Shown in pieces: positions 1 to 11,347 of a DNA stretch of 64,000 bases. Below the pieces are notes generated by a model, which did not search any database, was not told where the DNA came from, and was given only the letters and a program-made list of their open reading frames with translations. Positions within the stretch are counted from its first letter, which is position 1. Each line of letters begins with the position of its first letter. The DNA is from Salvelinus alpinus (lineage: Eukaryota; Chordata; Actinopteri; Salmoniformes; Salmonidae): positions 20,374,688 to 20,438,687 of the forward strand of contig NC_092096.1 in assembly GCF_045679555.1 (NCBI RefSeq), written 5' to 3'. The position numbers and the translations under genes were made by a program.

Positions 1-3000
1 TACAAACCCTGCTCCTGGAGTGGAAGGTTTACTAGCCCTGTAGAAGGTGTGCAAGCCCTGCTCCTGCAGTAGAAGGTTTACTAGTCCTGCTGCTGCAGCA
101 GAAGGTTTACTAGCCCTGCTCCTGAGGTAGAAGGTGTACAAGCCCTGCTCCTGGGGAAGAAGGTGTACAAGCCCTGCTCCTGGGGTAGAAGGTGTACTAG
201 CCCTGCTCCTGAGGTAGATGGTGTACTAGCCCTGCTCCTGGGGTAGAAGGTGTACTCGCCCTGTTCCTGAGGTAGAAGGTGTATTCGCCCTGCTCCTGAG
301 GTAGGTGTACTAGCCCTGCTCCTGAGGTAGAAGGTGTTCTAGCCCTGCTACTGAGGTAGAAGGTGTACTAGCCCTGCTCCTGGGGTAGAAGGTGTTCTAG
401 CCCTGCTACTGAGGTAGAAGGTGTACTAGCCCTGCTCCCGGGGTAGAAGGTGTACTAGCCCTGCTCCTGAGGTAGAAGGTGTACTAGCCCTGCTCCTGGG
501 GTAGAAGGTGTACTAGCCCTGCTCCTGGTGTAGAAGGTGTACTAGCCCTGCTCCTGGGGTAGAAGGTGTACGAGCCCTGCTCCTGAGGTAGGTGTACTCG
601 CCCTGCTCCTGAGGTAGAAGGTGTACTAGCCCTGCTCCTGAGGTAGAAGGTGTTCTAGCCCTGCTCCTGAGGTAGAAGGTGTACTAGCCCTGCTCCTGTG
701 GTAGAAGGTGTACTAGCCCTGCTCCTGGGGTAGAAGGTGTACTAGCCCTGCTCCTGAGGTAGAAGGTGTACTAGCCCTGCTCCTGAGGTTGAAAGTGTAC
801 TAGGCCTGCTCCTGAGGTAGAAGGTGTACTAGCCCTGCTCCTGAGGTAGAAGGTGTACTAGCCCTGCTCCTGAGGTAGAAGGTGTAATAGCCCTGCTCCT
901 GAGGTAGAAGGTGTACTAGCCCTGCTCCTGAGGTATAAGGTGTACTAGCCCTGCTCCTGAGGTAGCAGGTGTGCTAGCCCTGCTCCTGAGGTAGAAGGTG
1001 TACTAGCCCTGCTCCTGGGGTAGAAGGTGTACTAGCCCTGCTCCTGGGGTAGAAGGTGTACTAGCCCTGCTCCTGGGGTAGAAGGTGTACTCGCCCTGTT
1101 CCTGAGTTAGAAGGTTTACTCGCCCTGCTCCTGAGGTAGGTGTACTAGCCCTGCTCCTGAGGTAGAAGGTATTCTAGCCCTGCTCCTGAGGTAGAAGGTG
1201 GACTAGCCCTGCTCCTGAGGTAGAAGGTGTACTAGCCCTGCTCTTGGGGTAGAAGGTGTTCTAGCCCTGCACCGGAGGTAGAAGGTGTACTAGCCCTGCA
1301 CCGGAGGTAGAAGGTGTACTTGCCCGGCTCCTGCAGAAGAAGGTTTACTAGCCCTGCTCCTGGAGTGGAAGGTTTACTAGCCCTGTAGAAGGTGTACAAG
1401 CCCTGCTCCTGCAGCTGACGGTTTACTAGCCCTGCTCCTGAAGTAGAAGGTTTACAAACCCTGCTCCTGGAGTGGAAGGTTTACTAGCCCTGTAGAAGGT
1501 GTGCAAGCCCTGCTCCTGCAGTAGAAGGTTTACTAGTCCTGCTGCTGCAGCAGAAGGTTTACTAGCCCTGCTCCTGAGGTAGAAGGTGTACAAGCCCTGC
1601 TCCTGGGGAAGAAGGTGTACAAGCCCTGCTCCTGGGGTAGAAGGTGTACTAGCCCTGCTCCTGAGGTAGAAGGTGTACTTGCCCTGCTCCTCAGGTAGAA
1701 GGTGTACCAGCTCTGCTCCTCAGGTAGAAGGTGTACTAGCCCTGCTCCTGAGGTAGATGGTGTACTAGCCCTGCTCCTGGGGTAGAAGGTGTACTCGCCC
1801 TGTTCCTGAGGTAGAAGGTGTATTCGCCCTGCTCCTGAGGTAGGTGTACTAGCCCTGCTCCTGAGGTAGAAGGTGTTCTAGCCCTGCTACTGAGGTAGAA
1901 GGTGTACTAGCCCTGCTCCTGGGGTAGAAGGTGTTCTAGCCCTGCTACTGAGGTAGAAGGTGTACTAGCCCTGCTCCTGAGGTAGAAAGTGTACTTGCCC
2001 TGCTCCTCAGGTAGAAGGTGTACCAGCTCTGCTCCTCAGGTAGAAGGTGTACTAGCCCTGCTCCTGAGGTAGATGGTGTACTAGCCCTGCTCCTGGGGTA
2101 GAAGGTGTACTCGCCCTGTTCCTGAGGTAGAAGGTGTATTCGCCCTGCTCCTGAGGTAGGTGTACTAGCCCTGCTCCTGAGGTAGAAGGTGTTCTAGCCC
2201 TGCTACTGAGGTAGAAGGTGTACTAGCCCTGCTCCTGGGGTAGAAGGTGTGCTAGCCCTGCTCCTGAGGTAGAAGGTGTACTAGCCCTGCTCCTGAGGTA
2301 GAAGGTGTACTAGCCCTGCTCCTGAGGTAGAAGGTGTACTAACCTGAGGTAGAAGGTGCTCCTGAGGTAGAATGTGTACAAGCCCTGCTCCTGGGGTAGA
2401 AGGTGTACTAGCCCTGCTCCTGGGGTAGAAGGTGTACTAGCCCTGCTCTTGAGGTATAAGGTGTACTAGCCCTGCTCCTGAGGTAGAAGGTGTACTATCC
2501 CTGCTCCGGGATTAGAAGGTGTACTAGCCCTGCTCCTGGGGTAGAAGGTGTACTAGCCCTGCTCCTGTAGTATAATTTGTACTAGCCCTGCTCCCGAGGT
2601 AGAAGTTGTACTAGCCCTGCTCCCGGGGTAGAAGGTGTACTAGCCATGCTCCCGAGGTAGAAGGTGTACTAGCCCTGCACCCGAGGTAGAAGGTGTACTA
2701 GCCCTGCTCCCGGGGTAGAAGGTGTACTAGCCTTGCTCCTGAGGTAGAAGGTGTACTAGCCCTGCTCCTGAGGTAGAAGGTGTACTAGCCCTGCTCCTGT
2801 AGTAGAATGTGTACTAGCCCTGCTCCCGAGGTAGAAGTTGTACTAGCTCTGCTCCCGGGGTAGAAGGTGTACTAGCCCTGCTCCCGAGGTAGAAGGTGTA
2901 CTAGCCCTGCACCCGAGGTAGAAGGTGTACTAGCCCTGCTCCCGGGGTAGAAGGTGTTCTAGCCCTGCTACTGAGGTAGAAGGTGTACTAGCCCTGCTCC

Positions 3001-5604
3001 CGGGGTAGAAGGTGTACTAGCCCTGCTCCTGAGGTAGAAGGTTTACTAGCCCTGCTCCTGGTGTAGAAGGTGTACTAGCCCTTCTCCTGGGGTAGAAGGT
3101 GTACTAGCCCTGCTCCTGAGGTAGAAGGTGTACTAGCCCTGCTCCTGAGGTAGAAGGTGTACTAGCCCTGCTCCTGGGGTAGAAGGTGTACTAGCCCTGC
3201 TCCTGGGGTAGAAGGTGTACTAGCCCTGCTCCTGGTGTAGAAGGTGTACTAGCCCTGCTCCTGGGGTAGAAGGTGTACGAGCCCTGCTCCTGAGGTAGAA
3301 GGTGTACTAGCCCTGCTCCTGAGGTAGAAGGTGTACTAGCCCTGCTCCTGCAGTAGAAGGTGTACTAGCCCTGCTCCTGCAGTAGAAGGTGTACTAGCCC
3401 TGCTCCTGAGGTAGAAGGTGTACTAGCCCTGCTCCTGAGAAAGAAGGTGTACTAGCCCTGCTCCTGAGGTAGAAGGTGTACTCGCCCTGCTCCTGAGGTA
3501 GAAGGTGTACTCGCCCTGCTCCTGAGGTAGAAGGTGTACTCGCCCTGCTCCTGAGGTAGAAGGTGTTCTAGCCCTGCTCCTGGGGTAGAAGGTGTTCTAG
3601 CCCTGCTCATGGGGTAGAAGGCGTACTAGCCCTGCTCCTGGGGTAGAAGGTGTTCTAGCCCTGCTCCTGAGGTAGAAGGTGTACAAGCCCTGCTCCTGGG
3701 GTAGAAGGTGTACTATCCCTGCTCCTGGGGTAGAAAGTGTACTAGCCCTGCTCCTGAGGTAGAAGGTGTACTAGCCCTGCTCCTGACGTAGAAGGTGTAC
3801 TAGCCCTGCTCCTGAGGTAGAAGGTGTACTAACCTGAGGTAGAAGGTGCTCCTGAGGTAGAATGTGTACAAGCCCTGCTCCTGGGGTAGAAGGTGTACTA
3901 GCCCTGCTCTTGAGGTAGAAGGTGTACTAGCCCTGCTCCTGAGGTAGAAAGTGTACTATCCCTGCTCCGGGATTAGAAGGTGTACTAGCCCTGCTCCTGG
4001 GGTAGAAGGTGTACTAGCCCTGCTCCTGTAGTATAATTTGTACTAGCCCTGCTCCCGAGGTAGAAGTTGTACTAGCCCTGCTCCCGGGGTAGAAGGTGTA
4101 CTAGCCATGCTCCCGAGGTAGAAGGTGTACTAGCCCTGCACCCGAGGTAGAAGGTGTACTAGCCCTGCTCCCGGGGTAGAAGGTGTACTAGCCTTGCTCC
4201 TGAGGTAGAAGGTGTACTAGCCCTGCTCCTGAGGTAGAAGGTGTACTAGCCCTGCTCCTGTAGTAGAATGTGTACTAGCCCTGCTCCCGAGGTAGAAGTT
4301 GTACTAGCTCTGCTCCCGGGGTAGAAGGTGTACTAGCCCTGCTCCCGAGGTAGAAGGTGTACTAGCCCTGCACCCGAGGTAGAAGGTGTACTAGCCCTGC
4401 TCCCGGGGTAGAAGGTGTACTAGCCCTGCTACTGAGGTAGAAGGTGTACTAGCCCTGCTCCCGGGGTAGAAGGTGTACTAGCCCTGCTCTTGAGGTAGAA
4501 GGTGTACTAGCCCTGCTCCTGGGGTAGAAGGTGTACTAGCCCTGCTCCTGGGGTAGAAGGTGTACTAGCCCTGCTCTTGAGGTAGAAGGTGTACTAGCCC
4601 TGCTCCTGAGGTAGAAGGTGTACTATCCCTGCTCCGGGATTAGAAGGTGTACTAGCCCTGCTCCTGGGGTAGAAGGTGTACTAGCCCTGCTCCTGGGGTA
4701 GAAGGTGTACGAGCCCTGCTCCCGGGGTAGAAGGTGTACTAGCCCTGCTCCTGAGGTAGAAGGTGTACTAGCCCTGCTCCTGAGGTAGAAGGTGTACTAG
4801 CCCTGCTCCTGGGGTAGAAGGTGTACTAGCCCTGCTCCTGGGGTAGAAGGTTTACTAGCCCTGCTCCTGGTGTAGAAGGTGTACTAGCCCTTCTCCTGGG
4901 GTAGAAGGTGTACTAGCCCTGCTCCTGAGGTAGAAGGTGTACTAGCCCTGCTCCTGAGGTAGAAGGTGTACTAGCCCTGCTCCTGGGGTAGAAGGTGTAC
5001 TAGCCCTGCTCCTGGGGTAGAAGGTGTACTAGCCCTGCTCCTGGTGTAGAAGGTGTACTAGCCCTGCTCCTGGGGTAGAAGGTGTACGAGCCCTGCTCCT
5101 GAGGTAGAAGGTGTACTAGCCCTGCTCCTGAGGTAGAAGGTGTACTAGCCTTGCTCCTGCAGTAGAAGGTGTACTAGCCCTGCTCCTGCAGTAGAAGGTG
5201 TACTAGCCCTGCTCCTGAGGTAGAAGGTGTACTAGCCCTGCTCCTGAGAAAGAAGGTGTACTAGCCCTGCTCCTGAGGTAGAAGGTGTACTCGCCCTGCT
5301 CCTGAGGTAGAAGGTGTACTCGCCCTGCTCCTGAGGTAGAAGGTGTACTCGCCCTGCTCCTGAGGTAGAAGGTGTTCTAGCCCTGCTCCTGGGGTAGAAG
5401 GTGTTCTAGCCCTGCTCATGGGGTAGAAGGCGTACTAGCCCTGCTCCTGGGGTAGAAGGTGTTCTAGCCCTGCTCCTGAGGTAGAAGGTGTACAAGCCCT
5501 GCTCCTGGGGTAGAAAGTGTACTAGCCCTGCTCCTGAGGTAGAAGGTGTACTAGCCCTGCTCCTGACGTAGAAGGTGTACTAGCCCTGCTCCTGTAGTAG
5601 AATT
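1..5604. repeat. 29-bp-unit minisatellite (VNTR)
   Basis: Tandem copies of a 29-bp unit built around GCCCTGCTCCTGAGGTAGAA followed by GGTGTACTA fill the whole stretch, roughly 190 copies. Variants recur (GAGGT/GGGGT/GTGGT, TACTAG/TTCTAG/TACTCG, occasional shortened units). Blocks of variant units recur in the same order: the start of the window is repeated from about 1453, the block near 2340 reappears near 3830, and the block near 3060 near 4870. The array therefore grew by large block duplications as well as single-unit slippage. It runs off the left edge. No gene is seen in it. Confidence 0.97.
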
Positions 5605-7265
5605 TGATTAAATCTCGGTCCTGTATTGACGCTTTGCCTGTTTGATTGTTCGTCAGAGGGCATAGTGGGATTTCTTATAAGCGTCCGGATTAGGTTCCCG
5701 CACCTTGAAAGCAACAGCTCTAGCCTTTAGCTCAGTGCGGATGTTGCCTGTAATCCATGGCTACTGGTTGGGGTATGTGTATAGTCACTGTGGGGACGAC
5801 ATCATCGATGCACTTATTGATGAAGCCAATGACTGATGTGGTGTACTCCTCAATGCCATCAGAAGAATCCCAGAACATATTCCAGTCTGTGTTAGCAAAA
5901 CAGTCCTGTAGCTTAGCATCTGCTTCATTTGACCACTTTTTGTATTGACCAAGTCACTGGTGCTTCCTGCTTTAGTTTTTGCTTGTAAGCAGGGATCAGG
6001 AGGATAGAGTTATGGTCAGATTTGCCAAATGGAGGGCGAAGGAGAGCTTTGTACGCATCTCTGTGTGTGTAGTAAAGGTGGTCTAGAGTTTTTTCCCTCT
6101 GGTTGCACATTTAACATGCTGTTAGAAATTAGGTCAAATGGATTTAAATTTCCCTGCATTAAAGTCCCCAGCCACTATGAGCGGCGCTTCTAGATGAGCA
6201 TCTTCCTGTTTGCTTTTGGCCGTGTACAGCTATTGAGTGCGGTCTTAGTGCCAGTATCAGTTTGTGGTGGTAAATAAACAGCTACGAAGAATATAGATGA
6301 AACTCTCATGGTAGATAGTATGGTCTACAGCTTATCATGAGGTACTCTACCTCAGGCGAGCAATACCTTGAGACTTAATATTAGACATAGACACACACCA
6401 CCACCCCTCGTCTTACCGGACGTTGCAATTCTGTCCGAACTGTATATTATCCATGTCTTCGTTCAACCACGACTCGGTGAAACATCTGATATTGCAGTTA
6501 ATGTCCCGTTGATAGGATAGTCTCGAATGGAGCTCATCCATTTTATTCTCCAGTGATTGCACGCTGTCAAATAGAACGGATGGTAGAGGTGGGTTACCCA
6601 CTCGCCGACGAATTCTCACAAGGCACCCTCGATCTCCGCCCTCTTTACCTCTGTCTTTTCTTCACGCGAATGACGGGGATTTGGGCCTGGTCTCAGAAAA
6701 ACACGTTGGACTCATTAAAGAAAAACATCTTTGTCCAGTTCGAGGTGAGTAATCGCTGTTCTGATATCCAGAAGCTATTTTCGGTCATAAGTGTCAGGAC
6801 CATCGTTAAAGGAAGACCAAGGTGCAGCGTGGTGAGCGTACATTTTCTTTTATTTAGTAAAATGTCGCCAACAAAACAAGAAATAACAAAAACGACCGTG
6901 AAGCTTACAAGGGCTATAGTGCCCCTAACAAAGACAACTTCCCACAATCACAACAGGGAAAAAGGCTGCCTAAGTATGATTCCCAATCAGAGACAACGAT
7001 AGACAGCTGTCCCTGATTGAGAACCATACCCGGCCAAAACATAGAAATACACAAACCTAGAAAACAGAACAGAATGCCCACCCAAATCACACCCTGACCA
7101 AACCAAATAGAGACATAAAAATAAAAAGGCTCTCTAAGGTCAGGGCGTGACAATAAGAGATGGTAGCAGCAACATTATGTACAAAATAAGTTACAAACAA
7201 TGTGAAAAAAATACAAAATAACACAGTTGGTTAGGAGCCCGTGAAACGGCAGCCATCCCCTCCAG
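5605..7265 (-). mobile_element. LINE fragment, 5' region and endonuclease, antisense
   Basis: Read on the minus strand this begins with a LINE 5' region (about 7265 down to 7158), continues past an inserted solo LTR, and encodes endonuclease-domain pieces: LENKMDELHSRLSYQRDIN and CFTESWLNEDMD (about 6619-6413), then VYLPPQ-type and GDFNAG-type motifs near 6280-6170, and SDHNSILLIPAYKQKLKQEA (about 6050-5960), typical of the segment between endonuclease and reverse transcriptase in fish L1/L2-like LINEs. Frameshifts break it into short frames. It lacks the reverse transcriptase: the element stops abruptly where the 29-bp minisatellite starts, so it is 3'-truncated, which is the unusual end for a LINE. 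The exact 5' limit is uncertain. Confidence 0.8.
6792..7152 (-). mobile_element. solo LTR (TG...CA, 5-bp target duplication ATAAG)
   Basis: The 361-bp element begins TGTCAGG and ends GTGACA, and is flanked on both sides by ATAAG (6787-6791 and 7153-7157). Its right part matches the other solo LTRs at 7457 and 11526. No internal retroelement genes accompany it, so it is a solo LTR fossil. It sits inside the antisense LINE, so it is younger than that LINE. Minus orientation is inferred from the position of the AATAAA signal in the sister copy at 11526. Confidence 0.75.
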
Positions 7266-7456
7266 CACCAATGCCTGCAGCTTTGTGATCATTGGTCCCA
7301 ATAAGGGCTGTATTCTGATTGATTCTGTGCATTGTCACAAAGCGCACTTCTGTTTCATACATTCTTGTCAAATTTATTTTTAATTTATTTGTATTTTATT
7401 TAACTTTTTATTTTATCAGGGAGTCATACTGAGACCAAGGTCTCTTTTACAGATGT

Positions 7457-7822
7457 TGTAACGAACGTCGTCGGGAGAAGGAGAGGAGGACCAAAGTGCA
7501 GTGTGGTACGTATCCATAATACTTTTAATAAAGATGAATACGCGAACAAAAACGACCAACGAACAGTTCTGAAAGGTGCAACAAACACCAAACAGAAAAT
7601 AACCACCCACAAACACAGGTGGGAACAGGCTAACTAAGTATGATTCTCAATCAGAGACAACGATAGACAGCTGCCTCTGATTTGGAACCATACCAGGCCA
7701 AACACATAGAAATACAAAACAAGGACAACACAGAACACCAGACATAGAATGCCCACCCAAACTCACGCCCTGACCAACCAAAATAGAGACATAGAAAGGA
7801 TCTCTACGGTCAGGACGTGACA
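7457..7822 (-). mobile_element. solo LTR (5-bp target duplication GATGT)
   Basis: Starts TGTAACG and ends CGTGACA, 366 bp, flanked by GATGT at 7452-7456 and 7823-7827. The LINE tail resumes across the insertion, so this fossil entered the LINE. It belongs to the same group as the LTRs at 6792 and 11526. Confidence 0.78.
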
Positions 7823-8189
7823 GATGTGCCCAGAATTACGTAAATTACTCAAAATACACACATCAAAATAAAAATACAAAATGAAAGCAGAAAGAAAGAC
7901 ACAGTAAAAAAAAAACTACGACAATCATCAGTAAAAAGGTCCTCAATCAGCATTCTGAAGTGTCCTAGAGGCACCAAAACATCACATTTTGAAAATGTTG
8001 AAGATTGTTCCACAAATAAGATGAAAAAAAACTAATAGTTGATTTACCTAACTCAGTAAAGAGAAAAGGAATTTCCAGTGAGCAATCCCTGAGACCAGGT
8101 GTGGTATCTCGTTTAGTGATGTTGTTAGGTACAGTGGGAGTTTTTGTAAAAGGGCTTTATAAATGAAAACATAGCAATGTATCAACCTA

Positions 8190-8470
8190 CGTGACATCAA
8201 AGAGGGCCAACCAACTTTCTGGTAGAGAATGTAGTGATGACATCAAAGAGGGCCAACCAACTTTCTGGTAGAGAATACGGTGATGACATCACAGAGGGCC
8301 AACCAACTTTCTGGTAGAGAATGCGGTGATGACATCACAGAGGGCCAACCAACTTTCTGGTAGAGAATGCGGTGATGACATCACAGAGGGCCAACCAACT
8401 TTCTGGTAGAGAATGCGGTGATGACATCACAGAGGGCCAACCAACTTTCTGGTAGAGAATGCGGTGATGA
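8190..8470. repeat. 46-bp tandem repeat inside LINE
   Basis: Six near-identical units contain ATGACATCACAGAGGGCCAA and CCAACTTTCTGGTAGAGAAT. The first two units carry AAAGAGG and the later ones ACAGAGG, so the later copies look homogenised. The unit is LINE-derived and its length is not a multiple of 3. Confidence 0.92.
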
Positions 8471-8822
8471 GTACTAAAACTGTTGCCTGTAGTAAAGAGC
8501 AGTGCTCTATGATAAACTGCATCTAACGCTTTAATGAAGTGGCAGATGTGTTCATATAGATGATGTCGCCATAGTCTACCAATAGGAACGTCAACTGAAT
8601 AATCTGCTTTCTACTTTTAATCGAGAGGCAGGACCTATTTCTATAGAAGATTCATATTTTTATTCTCAGCTTCTTAACTAACTTGTCAATATGCTTTCTA
8701 AAGACAGTTTCTCATCTATCCAGATGCCCAGATATTTGTAATCAGGGACACGATCAATATGGACACCATCCAAAGTACATATGCTTCAATCATTAGAGTG
8801 ATGTTTATGCTATGAGACAATG

Positions 8823-9570
8823 TGTATGTGGGGTAATTGACAAACCAGAACCATAATTCCAATGATTTTCATACACTATGCTTACAATCATTTTATTTAC
8901 AGAACTTCACATAACAGAGATCAAAATAGTTGTATTTAGTAAATGCACATAAACGTTGTTGTACTGATTAATGTCTCCTGTTAATAAAGCATGTTCATGA
9001 CAATTTTTAGGAGTGTTTTTTAAATAATAATGTATTATAATTTGTTTGTTTTTGCTCAATATGACTGGGTGGGCCTGTGTCCACAATAATCAATGGCTAT
9101 ATATTAGTACTTTAAGTCAAAAAATGGATGTACCAATCCCAGATTTCCCCTTTAACGTCCAAGCTATACATAGTTTGTTTACAAAGAAAATGATAAAACA
9201 TTATATTTTGGGTTATGATGGGGTGAGCATTTTACTAAGAGTAGGAGGCATTCATTCACAAGTTATTAATGTGAATAATTATTGGATACCATTAATTTAA
9301 ATGACCAATGAATAGTAGTAACTATTGCAGATTGCATGAACATAAATTAAGTGTGCACTTGCAATTAAACTATATTCAGGCATTTTAAAGTACATTATTG
9401 ATATATTTTTAGTTAATGATCAACATATAATGTACATGAAAATTACAACATGCTGGTTTCATGTTAATTAATACAGAAGGTTACTAACTGTCCACAAATG
9501 CCCTTTCACATTTCTATTTATATATTATTCATAATACAACATTTTAAGTAACTATAAAAAAACATGCAGA
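8823..9570. other. AT-rich intergenic sequence, no gene recognised
   Basis: AT-rich DNA without recognisable coding potential. It lies downstream of the minus-strand GIMAP gene and could include part of its 3' UTR. A short open frame near 9046-9300 matches nothing I know. Confidence 0.5.
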
Positions 9571-9576
9571 TTTATT
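9571..9576 (-). promoter_or_regulatory. candidate polyadenylation signal for the minus-strand GIMAP gene
   Basis: TTTATT on the plus strand reads AATAAA on the minus strand, about 190 nt beyond the GIMAP stop codon. Position and motif fit; use is inferred. Confidence 0.45.
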
Positions 9577-9764
9577 ATAAAGAAAAATGTAAGAGAGAGA
9601 GAGAGAGATGTTTCTTAATTTCATTATTAATCCAGTACATATGATTTTCATACTACTATTCTGATGAAGAGCTGAAAGATTATTTTATATTTCACACCAG
9701 TGGCCATTATTACAGAATGTATCCCTCATAGAGAAGGTGATAGCCACAGGTATGCCTAATATTC

Positions 9765-10492
9765 CTATTTCTTCTCATCCTGATTGAGAATGGTTTGAAA
9801 CAGAATAACTCTATTCTGCAGTTCATGAAGGAAGGAGAAGTCATATTTTTGGACCTCTGCCAATTCCCTTGGAATTCTTTGCTGGTTAATCTTTCTCTCT
9901 GCCTCTTGAAACATTTCATTAGTGTAGTGCCCTCCTCCATTCCCTGCCACCATGTCATCAATCTTCTTGATCAGCTCAACAACTTGACTTCTATTCCCAT
10001 CTGTATTGTTGAAAACATGGAATCTGCCACCACAATGTTGAATCACTTCTCTGAGCTTGACATGACCCTTAAGTACATAGTTTTGTATTGTTTGACCACG
10101 TAATTCATCACCACGAGTGAACAGTACAATCATGTACTTGGCAGACTCTTCTCCAAAGAGTTGCTTGAGGGCTTCAACTGAATTCTGCTCCTCTCTGGTG
10201 AATCTGCCCACCTGGATCACCAGCAGGAAGACGTGAGGACCAGGGCTTGAAACCTGAATACACTTCACTATCTCCTTTTTTACATCCTCTGAATTTTTCT
10301 CTGTGTCTAAAATCCCTGGTGTATCCACCACATGTATCCAGCGGTTACCATACACTTTCTCTTTCTCACATGTCTCAGTCACAGAGTTAGCACTGGGACA
10401 TGACTTAAATTGTGCCTTTCCCAGAAGGGTGTTTCCCACAGCACTTTTCCCCACTCCAGTTTTTCCAATCATCACAATTCTCAGGTCTTCAC
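9765..10492 (-). CDS. GIMAP gene A, exon 2 (AIG1 domain and stop)
   Basis: Acceptor CTTTGCAG lies just 5' on the minus strand (10493-10500). The phase (first two bases complete a glycine codon) matches exon 1. It carries the entire GTPase domain in one exon, as is normal for GIMAPs. Confidence 0.9.
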
Positions 10493-11127
10493 CTGCAAAG
10501 ATGATCAAATAAAAGGAATATATATTTTGTATTATTCTTTTTTTAAACTTTAAACAACTTGCTGATTATGATTTAAAACAATTATATTACGCAATATCAA
10601 CAATGGTTTATCAAAAGCACAATTAAATGTATATTTATTGTATTTAAAGCACTTAATTTGTGTTCCTCAAGCAGGCTTATCTTAAACCTATACGCAATCA
10701 AGCAATATCAATTGTTGGCTATCAGGAAATTATAATTAACTGTCATCTGGACAGAATTGAAAAATATCAGTCTAGGGCTGGTATTTAATCCTGCAGATTT
10801 CTGTACTGCTTTTTCAGAAGTGATTTTGATTTGCACAGCAACGTTTCCCACGTCTTGATTTAGATAATGACAGTCCTGTTACATGCCCTTGATGGCTTCA
10901 AGGGTCACAGGACTACCGAATATTATGTCCGGTATCAACTCTCTGTACCTGGAAGACGTTTTGCTAATCAGATGCACTTCTGAAATTCAGTGTGGAGAAA
11001 CTATTCAGCAATGAGTCTAAACCACAAAACTAAGTAAGATACAGTAATTATTTTAACACCAAAGTATTCTTTATTTGTATTTTGATTCTTGATTCTCACC
11101 TGCAGGGATAGAGGCTCCAGCACCCAT
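9765..11127 (-). CDS. GIMAP-family GTPase (AIG1 domain), two coding exons
   Basis: Predicted 251-aa GTPase of the immunity-associated protein (GIMAP/IAN) family; in vertebrates these GTP-binding proteins act in lymphocyte survival and on intracellular membranes, and the family is greatly expanded in fish. Coding exon 1 is 11127-11100 (MGAGASIPA plus one base), intron 11099-10493 (GT-AG), exon 2 10492-9765. Motifs: G1/P-loop GKTGVGKS at residues 19-26, G3 DTPG at 66-69, the AIG1-specific [15 protein letters not shown] segment, and G4-like FTRGDEL in place of the commoner TKxD/E. The C-terminus is a short charged helix, with no obvious transmembrane segment, so it resembles the short GIMAPs. 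MGAGAS suggests possible N-myristoylation. It is divergently paired with the GIMAP gene at 11338. Exact orthology cannot be set from sequence alone. Confidence 0.9.
11100..11127 (-). CDS. GIMAP gene A, coding exon 1
   Basis: ATG followed by nine codons (MGAGASIPA) plus one base, then donor GTGAGA. Joining to exon 2 keeps the frame open into the P-loop. Confidence 0.75.
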
Positions 11128-11337
11128 GGTGTCTCTGATGTAGTCGAAAATTAGTTTAGAGAAGCTGTGTGTTCTTATTCATATACCTAGCTCTCTGAAC
11201 CAACCCACAAACATTTGATCTCACTCACTATAAAAGGAAGATGCACAACTCCTTGACAGACCAATTATTGAAGACCTCCCTATCACTTCACTCAAGCATT
11301 GGTATCTGTGGCAAATTCTGCAAAGCAAGACAAGGAA
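11128..11337. promoter_or_regulatory. bidirectional promoter region between two GIMAP genes
   Basis: Only 210 bp separate the two start codons, which point away from each other. On the plus strand a TATAAAAG box is at 11229-11236, about 100 bp before the right-hand ATG. On the minus strand a weaker TATATGAA lies near 11180. Both 5' UTRs must fall inside this interval unless non-coding exons exist elsewhere. Confidence 0.6.
11229..11236 (+). promoter_or_regulatory. TATA box of the plus-strand GIMAP gene
   Basis: TATAAAAG preceded by a CACTCAC stretch, 102 bp upstream of the ATG at 11338. Confidence 0.55.
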
Positions 11338-11347
11338 ATGGCACAAA
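11338..11347 (+). CDS. GIMAP gene B, coding exon 1 (short)
   Basis: ATGGCACAAA followed by donor GTAAGT: three codons plus one base. The phase fits both the 13045 exon and the decayed exon at 12457. Confidence 0.5.

Larger units (their letters stand above)
7380..8822 (-). mobile_element. LINE fragment, 3' half of reverse transcriptase and tail, antisense
   Basis: Minus-strand translation near 8800-8500 gives LDGVHIDRVPDYKYLGIWID and RNRSCLSIKSRKQIIQ, then a VDYGDIIY motif, the C-terminal end of a LINE reverse transcriptase. The left end (about 7450-7380 read in reverse) is the A-rich 3' tail with GAGACCTTGGTCTC. It is 5'-truncated, as is usual for LINEs. A 46-bp tandem array and a solo LTR lie inside it. 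This is a separate insertion from the LINE at 5605-7265. Confidence 0.75.

Noticed and set aside
1-5604. Telomeric or centromeric satellite
   Set aside because: The 29-bp unit has no TTAGGG, and unit variation and length are those of an ordinary minisatellite; a centromere call would need megabase arrays.
6553-7153. Open frames of 79-149 codons on both strands
   Set aside because: They cross the boundary between the LINE and the solo LTR and reflect no single gene, apart from a short LINE segment on the minus strand.
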